Below, in pieces: positions 17,865 through 26,122 of a stretch of 64,000 bases of DNA. The position numbers were made by a program, and so were the translations under genes. The stretch covers positions 124,001-188,000 of the forward strand of contig JAJFKW010000004.1 in the NCBI GenBank assembly GCA_021773015.1, given 5' to 3'. How positions within the stretch are numbered: position 1 is the stretch's first letter; the number at the start of each line of letters is the position of its first letter. A model generated the notes under the pieces. It did not search any database. It was not told where the DNA came from and saw only the letters and a program-made list of their open reading frames with translations. Source of the stretch: Woeseia sp. (GTDB taxonomy: Bacteria; Pseudomonadota; Gammaproteobacteria; Steroidobacterales; Woeseiaceae).

Positions 17865-19013
17865 CTAGCGCCACGCCAACATCGACGGATTGATCTCCGC
17901 CGTGTTTGCGCACCCCATCAAACGCATATCGCGAATCAATTCGTCACGAATTAACGATATTGCGCGCGTTACACCGTCGGACCCGGCTGCCGCCAAAGCG
18001 TAGAGGTAAAATCGTCCGCCTGAACACGCGGTTGCGCCTGCTGCAAGTGCTTTTAGGACATGCGTTCCGCGACGTATTCCGCCATCGACGATTAATTCAA
18101 TTTTCCCACCTACCGCGTCCGCGATTGCCGGCAATTGGTCAAAAGGTGATCGGGAACCGTCCAATTGCCTACCACCGTGATTCGAAATGATAATTGCCGT
18201 AGCACCAATGTCGACACAGCGCTTGGCATCGTCTACTGACATTACGCCCTTGACCGCGAACGGGCCAGCCCACTCTTCTATTAGCTTCGCCGCATCGTCC
18301 CAATTGATTGAAAGCTTCATTTGCTGGTTCAAGTAGTCGACAACAGATGAAGCGATGCTGGACCCCTGTTTTACGTATCGCGAAACATTCGGCAAGTCGA
18401 ACTTCTCGCGCAACAGATAGTTCAAGGTCCAAGTCGGATGAGTTGCAAAACTCAGCAGACTGCGGGTCGTCAGTTTTGGTGGTGTCGTCATGCCGCTGTG
18501 GTAGTCACGTTCACGATTTCCGGCAACGATCGTGTCGACTGTCAGTGCCAGCGCATCGAATTTCGCGGCCTTGCAACGAGCAAGCAAGTCCGAAGTTAAC
18601 GCTGCGTCGTTGTGAATATATATTTGAAACATTTTAGGAGAGTCGGTAAACGTGCCTAGCTCCTCAATGCTTCTAGTGCCAATCGTTGATAGCCCGTACA
18701 TCGTGCCGAATGCTTTTGCCGCCGTAGCAATTGCATGCTCACCCTCGTGATGAAATAGACGCTGCATAGCCGTCGGTGAGAAAAACAATGGCAATTGCAA
18801 CGTCTGCCCAAGAACTTTCGTTTGCAGATCAATATCGTCGACGCCTGCAAGAACATTGGGTACCAGGTCGCATCGGTCAAACGCGGACGTATTGCGCTCT
18901 AGTGTCACTTCGTCGTCGGCGCCACCGTCGATATAATTAAAGAGTGGTGCCGGAAGTCGCCGCTGCGCCAGGGTACGAAAATCCGCCGTTTTATAACAAT
19001 CGCTGAGACGCAC
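17865..19013 (-). CDS. FMN-dependent 2-hydroxyacid oxidase/L-lactate dehydrogenase
   Basis: A 382-residue FMN enzyme of the L-lactate dehydrogenase/glycolate oxidase family. It oxidises an L-2-hydroxy acid and usually passes electrons to the quinone pool. Family motifs include FNYIDGGADDE near the N-terminus, FFSPTAMQRLFHHEGE, the substrate-binding loop region around QIYIHND, and the catalytic ISNHGGRQLDG near residue 270, followed by IVDGGIRRGTHVLKALA. I choose GTG 19013, preceded by AAGGA, because the conserved sequence begins RLSDCY; a GTG at 19031 is in frame upstream. It starts 60 bases after the norB-like stop, suggesting co-transcription. Confidence 0.9.
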   Translation of the reverse strand: MRLSDCYKTADFRTLAQRRLPAPLFNYIDGGADDEVTLERNTSAFDRCDLVPNVLAGVDDIDLQTKVLGQTLQLPLFFSPTAMQRLFHHEGEHAIATAAKAFGTMYGLSTIGTRSIEELGTFTDSPKMFQIYIHNDAALTSDLLARCKAAKFDALALTVDTIVAGNRERDYHSGMTTPPKLTTRSLLSFATHPTWTLNYLLREKFDLPNVSRYVKQGSSIASSVVDYLNQQMKLSINWDDAAKLIEEWAGPFAVKGVMSVDDAKRCVDIGATAIIISNHGGRQLDGSRSPFDQLPAIADAVGGKIELIVDGGIRRGTHVLKALAAGATACSGGRFYLYALAAAGSDGVTRAISLIRDELIRDMRLMGCANTAEINPSMLAWR

Positions 19014-19073
19014 ATTGATCCTTAAGACCACTCACTCGCCTGGAGACTTCCGATGGCTAGCCTGATGAGTGGA

Positions 19074-20432
19074 TTAGGCCGGCTCCGGAAGGCTTGCAGA
19101 TTCTGACGGCGAGGCAATTTCGCCGGTCAGACGAAAGGCATGCCACAGAACAATCCAAAGCCCAATCATCAATGTTACGCCAGATACGACAAATGTCAGC
19201 AAAAACGGACGAATCGAGAGCATCGTTTCCTGGAAAGTCGGACCAGGATATACACCCTTCACAACGCCGGCAATTACCAAGGCAGTAAAAAATACGGCCA
19301 ACGAACCGTTCGCAAGCCAATAGCCGAAACGAACTTGCCCGGTACAGTTGCTGTGAATTTGCTGCGGCAATTCCTCACGGATAATAAAGAATATTGAGGA
19401 CAGCAGAATCATTGTGTTAATGCCGATGGTGCTACCCATCGAATGTGCAACCGTGATGTGGGTGCCATGCGTATACATATTCCATGCCGGCACCGAAATG
19501 ATTAGCGCCAAAATCAGGTTGACAAATATCCAGATGTCGGCTGCATACATGAAACGATACGCGTTGCAGTGCTTGTTAATTTGAAATTGCTGCAACGAAC
19601 CCCGCCAATCCCACAGAATTTTTCCGAGAATCAATAACTCAGTCATGCTCACTGCATACGCGAACATCCGAATCCAGGTTGCGGACGGCACTAGATACGT
19701 GTGATGCGCCCAGCCGAACATCAGATTGAACAGACCAAGAAAATACAGACTGAACGCCAATTTCGATCTTGCCGCTGCCTCGTTGCCGCTGATTTTCGTG
19801 GCAACGTACAGCGCCGTTCCATAGACCAGCATATTCCACGACCCTGTCAGCGCACCGTATGATTTCCACTGCACGATGATCTCGCGCACCATCGACTCGC
19901 GGAAATAAGGGATTAACCACAAGTACGCCTCACAGAATGTAATGAAGAAAAAAACAATGCCGGTGCCCCACATCCAGTAGTAGACGGGCCACGGTTTTCG
20001 ATCTTGCCGCACTGTTTGGAAGTAGTTAATGCCGAACATGATCCAGGAAACGAATATTGGAATACTCAGTGCTGCTGGAAACTCGAAGTATTCCCTGCCG
20101 CCGAATTTTCCGGCAAGATAGGCGGCCAGTATGGCGATGCCAGTCAGCAAGAAAATAACGAAATGCCAAGATGCGGCACGTACCGACTTCAACGGCAACT
20201 TGGCTTGTCGCGGCAAGTAGTAATAAATGCCGCCGATCGCTGCGAGAAATATCCACGCGACAACTAAGGACACGTGTAACGGTCGCGTCTTGGTAAAGAG
20301 TAATTCGCGCAAGAATTCGGGAAACAGAAACTGAAACCCGCCAATGACACCAAACAACATACCCGCCGCTAATGCGAGCATACCTAAGCGGAGAAATCGC
20401 AAGCCCACTTTGTGACCGTACTGAATACTCAT
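19074..20432 (-). CDS. NorB-like heme-copper oxidase subunit with altered ligands
   Basis: A 452-residue membrane protein with about 12 helices, most like the NorB subunit of cytochrome c-dependent nitric oxide reductase. His53 (RPLHVSLVVAW) fits the low-spin heme ligand, His243-His244 (WAHHTYLVP) fit the FeB pair, and His330 (ITVAHSMGS) fits the heme b3 ligand. By recalled alignment with Pseudomonas NorB, the third FeB His is Tyr192, the catalytic Glu is Thr196, and the second low-spin-heme His is Met332. NO reductase activity therefore cannot be assumed. It follows the NorC-like gene with an ATGA overlap, so the two form a complex. Oxygen, NO or a sensing role are all open. Confidence 0.75.
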   Translation of the reverse strand: MSIQYGHKVGLRFLRLGMLALAAGMLFGVIGGFQFLFPEFLRELLFTKTRPLHVSLVVAWIFLAAIGGIYYYLPRQAKLPLKSVRAASWHFVIFLLTGIAILAAYLAGKFGGREYFEFPAALSIPIFVSWIMFGINYFQTVRQDRKPWPVYYWMWGTGIVFFFITFCEAYLWLIPYFRESMVREIIVQWKSYGALTGSWNMLVYGTALYVATKISGNEAAARSKLAFSLYFLGLFNLMFGWAHHTYLVPSATWIRMFAYAVSMTELLILGKILWDWRGSLQQFQINKHCNAYRFMYAADIWIFVNLILALIISVPAWNMYTHGTHITVAHSMGSTIGINTMILLSSIFFIIREELPQQIHSNCTGQVRFGYWLANGSLAVFFTALVIAGVVKGVYPGPTFQETMLSIRPFLLTFVVSGVTLMIGLWIVLWHAFRLTGEIASPSESASLPEPA

Positions 20433-20875
20433 TGCGGATCATCCGCCTGCGATACAGCGCCATACCATTTCACATCATAGTTTTCCGCTGGATAACGCCC
20501 GGTCTTGTCAACGAATTCGAGATACGCGACAAGCGCATCAATTTCCTCTTTCGCCAGATCGAAATTGGGCATGCTGCGGGTGCCGCTGGTAATGAATGCC
20601 CGCGCATAAGCCGATCCGTGTTTGGAGATAGTATTGGTGAGATCTGGGCCCATGTAACCGCCAAGCCCGTAAAACTGGTGACAGGCAATGCAATTGTGAG
20701 CCTGAAACAGCTGCTGCCCTTTGCGACTATCGTCGGACATTGGCTCGATATGCGGCGCCGCTGTTCCGGCGGTATAGACGTTTACCGAATAAACCACAAA
20801 GAGCACGAAAAGCGTGGCGATGATGGCGCGATTGTTCACGATCCAGAACTCCCAGTAAATTGAATTGGGCAACAT
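20429..20875 (-). CDS. NorC-like membrane-anchored cytochrome c
   Basis: A monoheme cytochrome c of about 148 residues. An N-terminal membrane anchor (about residues 14-35) is followed by CIACHQFYGLGGYMGPDLTN, the characteristic NorC heme-binding sequence, and SMPNFDL, supplying the axial Met. It should deliver electrons to the NorB-like subunit, whose start codon overlaps its stop. ATG 20875 is chosen; a TTG at 20890 would add five residues. The close fit to NorC contrasts with the altered ligands of its partner. It diverges from an Lrp-type regulator. Confidence 0.85.
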   Translation of the reverse strand: MLPNSIYWEFWIVNNRAIIATLFVLFVVYSVNVYTAGTAAPHIEPMSDDSRKGQQLFQAHNCIACHQFYGLGGYMGPDLTNTISKHGSAYARAFITSGTRSMPNFDLAKEEIDALVAYLEFVDKTGRYPAENYDVKWYGAVSQADDPQ

Positions 20876-21006
20876 TCGAATGCCCGCCAATTTCTGGACA
20901 ATTCGGCCCCTCTGGGAAGAGCATGGTAGTCGAAAGACGGCAGTATAGGGTGCTCGATTAGTGCAGAAAAATTGCCATAATTCGCACGTTATCTCGATTC
21001 TAACCG

Positions 21007-21020
21007 ATATTTCGAAATAT
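21007..21020. promoter_or_regulatory. AT-rich 14-bp palindrome in nor-like/Lrp divergent promoter
   Basis: ATATTTCGAAATAT is a perfect palindrome 50 bases upstream of the Lrp-type regulator and 131 bases upstream of the NorC-like gene. AT-rich palindromes of about this size are typical operators of Lrp/AsnC proteins. A -10-like TATACT lies at 21034-21039. I see no FNR/Dnr-type TTGAT-N4-ATCAA box. Confidence 0.4.
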
Positions 21021-21069
21021 TTTTCTTTTAATATATACTGTACTGAAATATTGACCCTCAGGAGCTACG

Positions 21070-21528
21070 ATGGACAAGCGCGACAAATCCATACTTCAGG
21101 CATTACAAGAGGATGCCGACATTACCGTCGGTGAACTCGCAGACAAGATCGGCCTATCAAAATCGGCATGCTGGCGGCGGATACAGAATCTTGAAGAATC
21201 GGGCATCATTGGCGCGAAAGTCACTCTGCTCAATCAGCAGGCGTTGGGACTCAACCTTACGGTCTTTACTGTCATCCGTACGCACGAACACTCCCGCAGC
21301 TGGTTTGACCAATTTCACGATGTAACGGCGGAAATGCCGAACGTCATGGAAGTCCATCGAATGAGCGGCGACATGGATTATCTGATGCGCGCTGTTGTCC
21401 CGGACATGAAAAGCTATGACAACATGTACAAGGAACTCATCGGCAGCGTGAAGTTATTCGATGTCAGTTCCAGTTTTAGCATGGAGACCATCAAATACAC
21501 GACGGCACTGCCGCTGGATTATTTGTAG
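21070..21528 (+). CDS. Lrp/AsnC-family transcriptional regulator
   Basis: A 152-residue Lrp-type regulator. The N-terminal helix-turn-helix (KSILQALQEDADITVGELA, SKSACWRRIQNLEESG) and the C-terminal RAM domain with VMEVHRMSGDMDYLM are intact. ATG 21070 has an AGGAG ribosome site. It diverges from the norC-like/norB-like/oxidase run and may control it. It is clearly a different paralogue from the regulator beside hpd, though the layout (Lrp gene divergent from a metabolic operon) is the same. The effector is unknown. Confidence 0.88.
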   Translation: MDKRDKSILQALQEDADITVGELADKIGLSKSACWRRIQNLEESGIIGAKVTLLNQQALGLNLTVFTVIRTHEHSRSWFDQFHDVTAEMPNVMEVHRMSGDMDYLMRAVVPDMKSYDNMYKELIGSVKLFDVSSSFSMETIKYTTALPLDYL

Positions 21529-21591
21529 ACAACAACCATCGCGGATGTTGGTGATAGAATTCGCTACCTAACCAATTCAGCGAAATTAGCA

Positions 21592-22638
21592 GTGACTGAA
21601 ACCAATAATAATATCGACGATCGCGCCGTTGCGAAATGGCTGTTGATTCTTTGCGCACTGGTTTTCGCAATGGTCGTTTTCGGCGGCGTTACACGGTTAA
21701 CTGGCTCCGGCCTTTCGATGGTTGACTGGAAACCAGTGACCGGCGTGCTACCGCCGATGAGCGATGCCGCATGGCAAGACGCTTTTTCAGCCTATCAACA
21801 GTCGCCCGAGTTCAACAAAGTTAACTCACACATGGAAGTGGGCGATTTCAAGAGTATCTTCTGGTTGGAATACCTGCACAGATTGTTAGGCCGCATTATC
21901 GGCCTCGCGTTTCTAGTGCCGTTTATTTTCTTTGCCTGGCGCGGTTACATTCAAAAAAAGGACTCCCCTAAATATGTCGCCATGTTTGTCCTAGGCGGTC
22001 TCCAAGGGTTGCTGGGATGGTACATGGTCAAAAGCGGATTGGTAGACAACCCGCACGTCAGTCAATACCGACTTAGTGCGCACCTGGTAGCGGCAATACT
22101 AGTTTACGGCTACATGTTTTGGATTGCATTGTCGTTGTTATTCCCGGGCGAATCGAATCGTGAACGCGGCTACAAGAAAACACTCGCGTTGACGGGGCTG
22201 ATTGGCCTCACAATATTTTCTGGCGCCTTTGTCGCGGGGCTTAAGGCAGGTCAAGTTTACAACACGTTTCCGAAAATGGGCGACCACTGGATTCCACCGG
22301 GACTCTACTCACTTGATCCGTGGTGGAAGAACGCGTTCGAGAACATCGCGACTGTACAATTCAATCATCGAATACTTGCGATCACTACTTTCGTACTGAT
22401 CGTCGCTTACTGGCTCAAAATTGGCCGCGAGCGATTGCCACGAAAATCCGCGGCAGCCATAAACGCCCTATTGCATACCGCCGTATTGCAGGTCGCGCTC
22501 GGAATCACAACGTTGCTTACCGCCGTTCCGATATTTTGGGGGGCGGCACACCAGGCGATTGCGTTGGTCTTGTTCACGGTCGCCCTGTTTCTGTGTCACC
22601 GTATGCGTTACGGCGGCGAAGACTCGCCAGTGCACTGA
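21592..22638 (+). CDS. ctaA: heme A synthase, COX15/CtaA family
   Basis: A 348-residue polytopic protein that oxidises heme O to heme A for aa3-type oxidases. The four conserved histidines are seen in EYLHRLLGR, RLSAHLVAA, QFNHRILAI and GAAHQAIAL, and VFGGVTRLTGSGLSMVDWKPVTG is the family N-terminus (here split for length: VFGGVTRLTGSG then LSMVDWKPV). The size matches proteobacterial COX15-type proteins. The start is a GTG at 21592. It sits 63 bases after the Lrp-type gene on the same strand. It implies that an aa3-type oxidase is encoded elsewhere; NOR-type enzymes do not use heme A. Confidence 0.93.
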   Translation: MTETNNNIDDRAVAKWLLILCALVFAMVVFGGVTRLTGSGLSMVDWKPVTGVLPPMSDAAWQDAFSAYQQSPEFNKVNSHMEVGDFKSIFWLEYLHRLLGRIIGLAFLVPFIFFAWRGYIQKKDSPKYVAMFVLGGLQGLLGWYMVKSGLVDNPHVSQYRLSAHLVAAILVYGYMFWIALSLLFPGESNRERGYKKTLALTGLIGLTIFSGAFVAGLKAGQVYNTFPKMGDHWIPPGLYSLDPWWKNAFENIATVQFNHRILAITTFVLIVAYWLKIGRERLPRKSAAAINALLHTAVLQVALGITTLLTAVPIFWGAAHQAIALVLFTVALFLCHRMRYGGEDSPVH

Positions 22639-22687
22639 CACCGACTGGCCTACGCCACAGTCCGAGGTCGCCTGCGAAATCGGCAGC

Positions 22688-23137
22688 TCAGTTAAAAATA
22701 TCCGCCGCGATTTTCCATTGACCGTCTTCCTTGACCCATACAACTAGATAATGGCCTTTTACAATCGATCCGTCCGCACGCTTCGTAGTGACAGTGCCGT
22801 AGTCATATGCCATGTCACCGCTCGGTGCCACAGAAGCAAAATCTGAAGCCCAGGACACCTCATCGTCGGACTCCAGCATCAATTCATTAACTGCACGAAT
22901 TTTGCCCACCCCGACTATCGGCGAAGACCCGGGCATTATGAACACCGCATTCTCAGCCATTAGCGCTTCGATCGCATCCAAATCTCCGGCACCAAATAGG
23001 TCTGACCATTCGGCCTCGATCTGCACAATAGCTGCCTGCTCCGCTGTTGTATCAACAGGGGCAGATTGATGATCTGAACTACACGCGGCGATAGTTGTTA
23101 TTATTATTGCCGCTGAACACGCACGGATAAAGGTCAT
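22688..23137 (-). CDS. lipoprotein with SnoaL/DUF4440-like fold
   Basis: A 149-residue secreted lipoprotein. The signal peptide ends in a lipobox-like TIAAC with the Cys at residue 19. The mature part has the NTF2-like (DUF4440/SgcJ) pattern: IVQIEAEWSDLFGAGDLDAI, then NAVFIMPGSSPIVG, YDYGTVT and a final DGQWKIAADIFN. Such proteins are small cone-shaped domains with varied ligand-binding or catalytic roles; none is indicated here. It is convergent with the heme A synthase gene and has no obvious partner. Confidence 0.8.
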   Translation of the reverse strand: MTFIRACSAAIIITTIAACSSDHQSAPVDTTAEQAAIVQIEAEWSDLFGAGDLDAIEALMAENAVFIMPGSSPIVGVGKIRAVNELMLESDDEVSWASDFASVAPSGDMAYDYGTVTTKRADGSIVKGHYLVVWVKEDGQWKIAADIFN

Positions 23138-23278
23138 ATCGATATTTCCAATTATTTTTCAGAGATCGTGATTATACGACTATCGGCTTTGGTTCCGTAA
23201 AGGACGATCAGCCACTCAATCATTTCAGGTACGGATCGATCTGATTTTTTGAAATTTGCTCTTTTTATTGGTATTGCT

Positions 23279-23298
23279 TTGACACAAATTAAAGTCAA
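23279..23298. promoter_or_regulatory. inverted repeat before mannonate dehydratase
   Basis: TTGAC and GTCAA form a 5-base inverted repeat with a 10-base spacer, 17 bases before the uxuA start. It might be an operator, but it does not resemble the repeats found upstream of eda, so shared KdgR-type control is not supported. Confidence 0.2.
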
Positions 23299-23314
23299 CG
23301 AGAGAATGTAACCC

Positions 23315-24517
23315 ATGCGTGAATCATGGCGGTGGTTCGGTCCGAACGATCCGGTCACCCTTGACGACATCAGACAAACCGGTGCTACCGATGTTGTGAG
23401 TGCCCTGCACGACGTGCCGACCGGTGATGTATGGACAGTCGATGAAATACGTCAATACAAATCCAACATTGAATCGGGAAACGACGAACATAGCCCGTTG
23501 ACCTGGTCCGTTGTTGAAAGTATTCCGGTACACGAAGACGTAAAGCTCGGTCGTGACGGTTGCGAGACTTACATTGATAGCTGGATCACCTCAATGGAAA
23601 ATCTTGCGAAGTGCGGAGTCAAAATTATCTGCTATAACTTTATGCCAGTTATCGATTGGACACGTACAGATCTGGGATATCGATTGAGCAGTGGTGCCTA
23701 TGCCCTGCGCTTTGATCAAAAGAAGTTCGCGGCGTTTGACTTGTTTATCCTACGGCGAGCAAATGCCGAAGCGGATTACTCGAAAATCGAAATTGCAGAA
23801 GCCAAAAACATTTACTCAACGCTGTCGCTTGACGAACGCGACGAGCTCACTAACAACATCATTGCGGGCTTACCCGGCAAGATGACCGATAGCTACACGC
23901 TTGCCGACTTTAGAAAAGCCTTGGCGCAGTATGAAAATGTCGGCCACAAAGAACTGCGAGCGAACCTTTATCGATTTCTCGCGAAGGTATTGCCGCGAGC
24001 GGAAGCACTGGGTGTAAGACTGGCAATTCACCCAGACGACCCTCCGCGGGATATGCTGGGCTTGCCGAGAGTCATCTGCACCGCGGAAGATTTAGACAAA
24101 CTATTTACAGATCAACCAAACCCAGCCAACGGCATTACGCTCTGCGTTGGTACTTACGGCAGTCGACCCGATAACGACTTACCTGCCATGGCGCGTCGGT
24201 TTGGCTCGCGGATTCACTTTGCGCATCTACGTGGTGTAAGCCGGGACGCCGACGAACAGCGATCGTTCTACGAAGCCAATCATTTGGACAGCGATATCGA
24301 TATGGTGAGTGTTGTTCGCGAATTATTGGCAGAGGAACGACAACGCGCGCAAGCCAGTGACGGCACTGGAAATGAAATCTTTATTCGCCCCGATCACGGT
24401 CACCAAATGATGGATGACATTGGCAAGGCAGTGAATCCTGGCTATTCAGGAATCGGTCGACTGAAAGGACTAGCGGAAGTTCGCGGCGTCATCCGCGCTT
24501 TGTCAGCAACGATGTAA
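23315..24517 (+). CDS. uxuA: mannonate dehydratase
   Basis: UxuA dehydrates D-mannonate to 2-keto-3-deoxygluconate in hexuronate degradation. The protein has 400 residues, the usual length. The N-terminus MRESWRWFGPNDPV, the metal-site regions HPDDPP and CVGTYGSRPDND, and the later HFAHLRGV and IRPDHGHQMMDD are family signatures. The ATG at 23315 is preceded by a GAGAGA ribosome site. Its product is the substrate of the KdgK and Eda enzymes encoded 12 kb away, so the pathway is split across this window. No uxuB or uxaC is adjacent. Confidence 0.95.
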   Translation: MRESWRWFGPNDPVTLDDIRQTGATDVVSALHDVPTGDVWTVDEIRQYKSNIESGNDEHSPLTWSVVESIPVHEDVKLGRDGCETYIDSWITSMENLAKCGVKIICYNFMPVIDWTRTDLGYRLSSGAYALRFDQKKFAAFDLFILRRANAEADYSKIEIAEAKNIYSTLSLDERDELTNNIIAGLPGKMTDSYTLADFRKALAQYENVGHKELRANLYRFLAKVLPRAEALGVRLAIHPDDPPRDMLGLPRVICTAEDLDKLFTDQPNPANGITLCVGTYGSRPDNDLPAMARRFGSRIHFAHLRGVSRDADEQRSFYEANHLDSDIDMVSVVRELLAEERQRAQASDGTGNEIFIRPDHGHQMMDDIGKAVNPGYSGIGRLKGLAEVRGVIRALSATM

Positions 24518-24781
24518 TGTGGCATTCATAGCGAAAGCGTAGTACCTCAAGACCAACGACCCAAGAAGCACATGGTTCTTAGCCAGCAAGCCGAATATCA
24601 CTTATCGGCAATAAATCATTCGCTTACATCGAAAACCCGTCCCGATAATTCGCTAATTCGTGCTCACACCACTTTGAATTGTCTAATTTCGCAGTATTTG
24701 AACGAGACAGTGGTTTTGGTCGATGCGATCGTGACTGATTACCGTCGATCAACCACTTGGCGGTGATCCTGGGGCCGTTTC

Positions 24782-25261
24782 TCATTCAAGTATCGCTTTC
24801 AAGTTTGCGTTTGCTTGCTCGTACGCATCCTCGACCCAAGCGGGATTCCAAAGAAGCATTCCAATGCCCCGAAACTCCTCATGCTGTATCACCCGAGTTC
24901 CTCCGTCGACGGCTTCCAGGGTCCACCTGTGATCGAACGTCATTACGCCGGGAATTCCGCCCAACATATTTAAATGCCGGTTCGGCGCTATTCTCTTAAT
25001 ACGAGGTTTGAGTTCGATGATGCTGCTATCCGGCGACTTCATTCCAATGACGAGCGCCTCCCCTACGTTGAACTCGCCATCCATTGAGACAAATATCGGG
25101 TTCCATTCCGGGTAGGAGGATGAATTCGTTAAGACTGCCCAAACATCTTCAGGCTTTGCCTGGATTGTTGTTTCCGCATGAACGGTCTTGCGAACCAGCA
25201 ATCCAAGGAGCATTACGGCGACTAAGATGATCGCAAGGACAACCAGCCACTTTGCGATCAT
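24782..25261 (-). CDS. SRPBCC-family protein with N-terminal membrane helix
   Basis: A 159-residue protein: one N-terminal hydrophobic helix (LVVLAIILVAVMLLGLLV) followed by a START/SRPBCC domain beginning ETTIQAKPEDVWAVLTNSSSYPEWNP and including MTFDHRWTLEAVDGGTRV. SRPBCC domains bind hydrophobic ligands. The start overlaps the stop of the Rossmann-fold gene (ATGA), so it is the last gene of a three-gene operon facing a TetR regulator. The ligand is unknown. Confidence 0.85.
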   Translation of the reverse strand: MIAKWLVVLAIILVAVMLLGLLVRKTVHAETTIQAKPEDVWAVLTNSSSYPEWNPIFVSMDGEFNVGEALVIGMKSPDSSIIELKPRIKRIAPNRHLNMLGGIPGVMTFDHRWTLEAVDGGTRVIQHEEFRGIGMLLWNPAWVEDAYEQANANLKAILE

Positions 25262-26079
25262 TGCGTCCGCTCCCGATAGGCATCGCCAAGTCCTACAATC
25301 TCTCGGTTTTCGAGCACCGCACCGTTCTGATATTGCTGGCTACGTGCACTGACCTCAAACATTGCGTGTCCGATCGACTCTGCGGCAACCGCCGACTTAA
25401 TAGGAGCAAATATGGCGTACATGATTCGGTGACCCAAGTGCGCCTCCCCCTCTGTTGGAAGGATTAGGGCGGGACGATATGAAGCCAGACGTACACCGGT
25501 GGATTCTGCCACTTGCTCAAGCGCAGACTCCGCCTCCGCTTTTACCCGTGCCCACATCATGCGGGATTTCGCGCTCGCGCCACTGCCACTAACGTAGTGA
25601 AGGGAGCGGTCATTTTTGTCACTCGCTTCCAACCACTGAGAAAGAAGCTCGACCGGGAAGTCGACATGGATTTCGCGATACGTATTTTCGTCGAGACCAA
25701 CCGCGCTCAGACCGATGGCCCAATACACCGTATCGACATCAGCGAGCACATCTCGAATGGACGAATAATCCAAATAGTTCTTGTGGATCGTCATCTCTAC
25801 TTTTCCGGAGTGTACTCCCGCTTCGATTCGTGGCGACGGTCGCCGAGTGATGACGCGAACTCTGTCAACGTTTGGATCGCTGATCGCAGCTTTCAAAAGA
25901 CCGCCACCTATTGTTCCTGTGGCGCCGAAAATCGCGACTGTGTTCTGGCGATCAGCGTTAACGTTTTGTCGTTGCATGGGAATTTCATCTCCAAAGTTTC
26001 TGAGCAACAGCGCGACGTAGAAAACTATGAGCGCGCCGATAAGACCACCGGCCACTTTCTTGATTGTGTGTCTGTTCAC
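25258..26079 (-). CDS. membrane-anchored NAD(P)-binding Rossmann protein
   Basis: A 273-residue protein with an N-terminal transmembrane helix (about residues 9-27) and an atypical short-chain dehydrogenase/NmrA-like Rossmann domain. The nucleotide-binding loop is VAIFGATGTIGGGLL, and YVSGSGASAKSRMMWARVKAEAE occupies the position of the usual active-site helix (split here: YVSGSGASAKS, MMWARVKAEAE) without a clear YxxxK. It may act as an oxidoreductase or redox sensor. The start is a GTG at 26079 with GGAGC upstream. It lies 43 bases downstream of the SDR gene and overlaps the SRPBCC gene. Confidence 0.75.
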   Translation of the reverse strand: MNRHTIKKVAGGLIGALIVFYVALLLRNFGDEIPMQRQNVNADRQNTVAIFGATGTIGGGLLKAAISDPNVDRVRVITRRPSPRIEAGVHSGKVEMTIHKNYLDYSSIRDVLADVDTVYWAIGLSAVGLDENTYREIHVDFPVELLSQWLEASDKNDRSLHYVSGSGASAKSRMMWARVKAEAESALEQVAESTGVRLASYRPALILPTEGEAHLGHRIMYAIFAPIKSAVAAESIGHAMFEVSARSQQYQNGAVLENREIVGLGDAYRERTQ

Positions 26080-26122
26080 GCTGTTTGCGCTCCGTTTCGA
26101 GGGCAGAAAGGAAGTGGCACGA

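Noticed and set aside
19074-20875. Calling the pair norB/norC nitric oxide reductase outright
   Set aside because: NorC features are good, but the NorB-like subunit appears to lack the third FeB His and the catalytic Glu, so function is left open.
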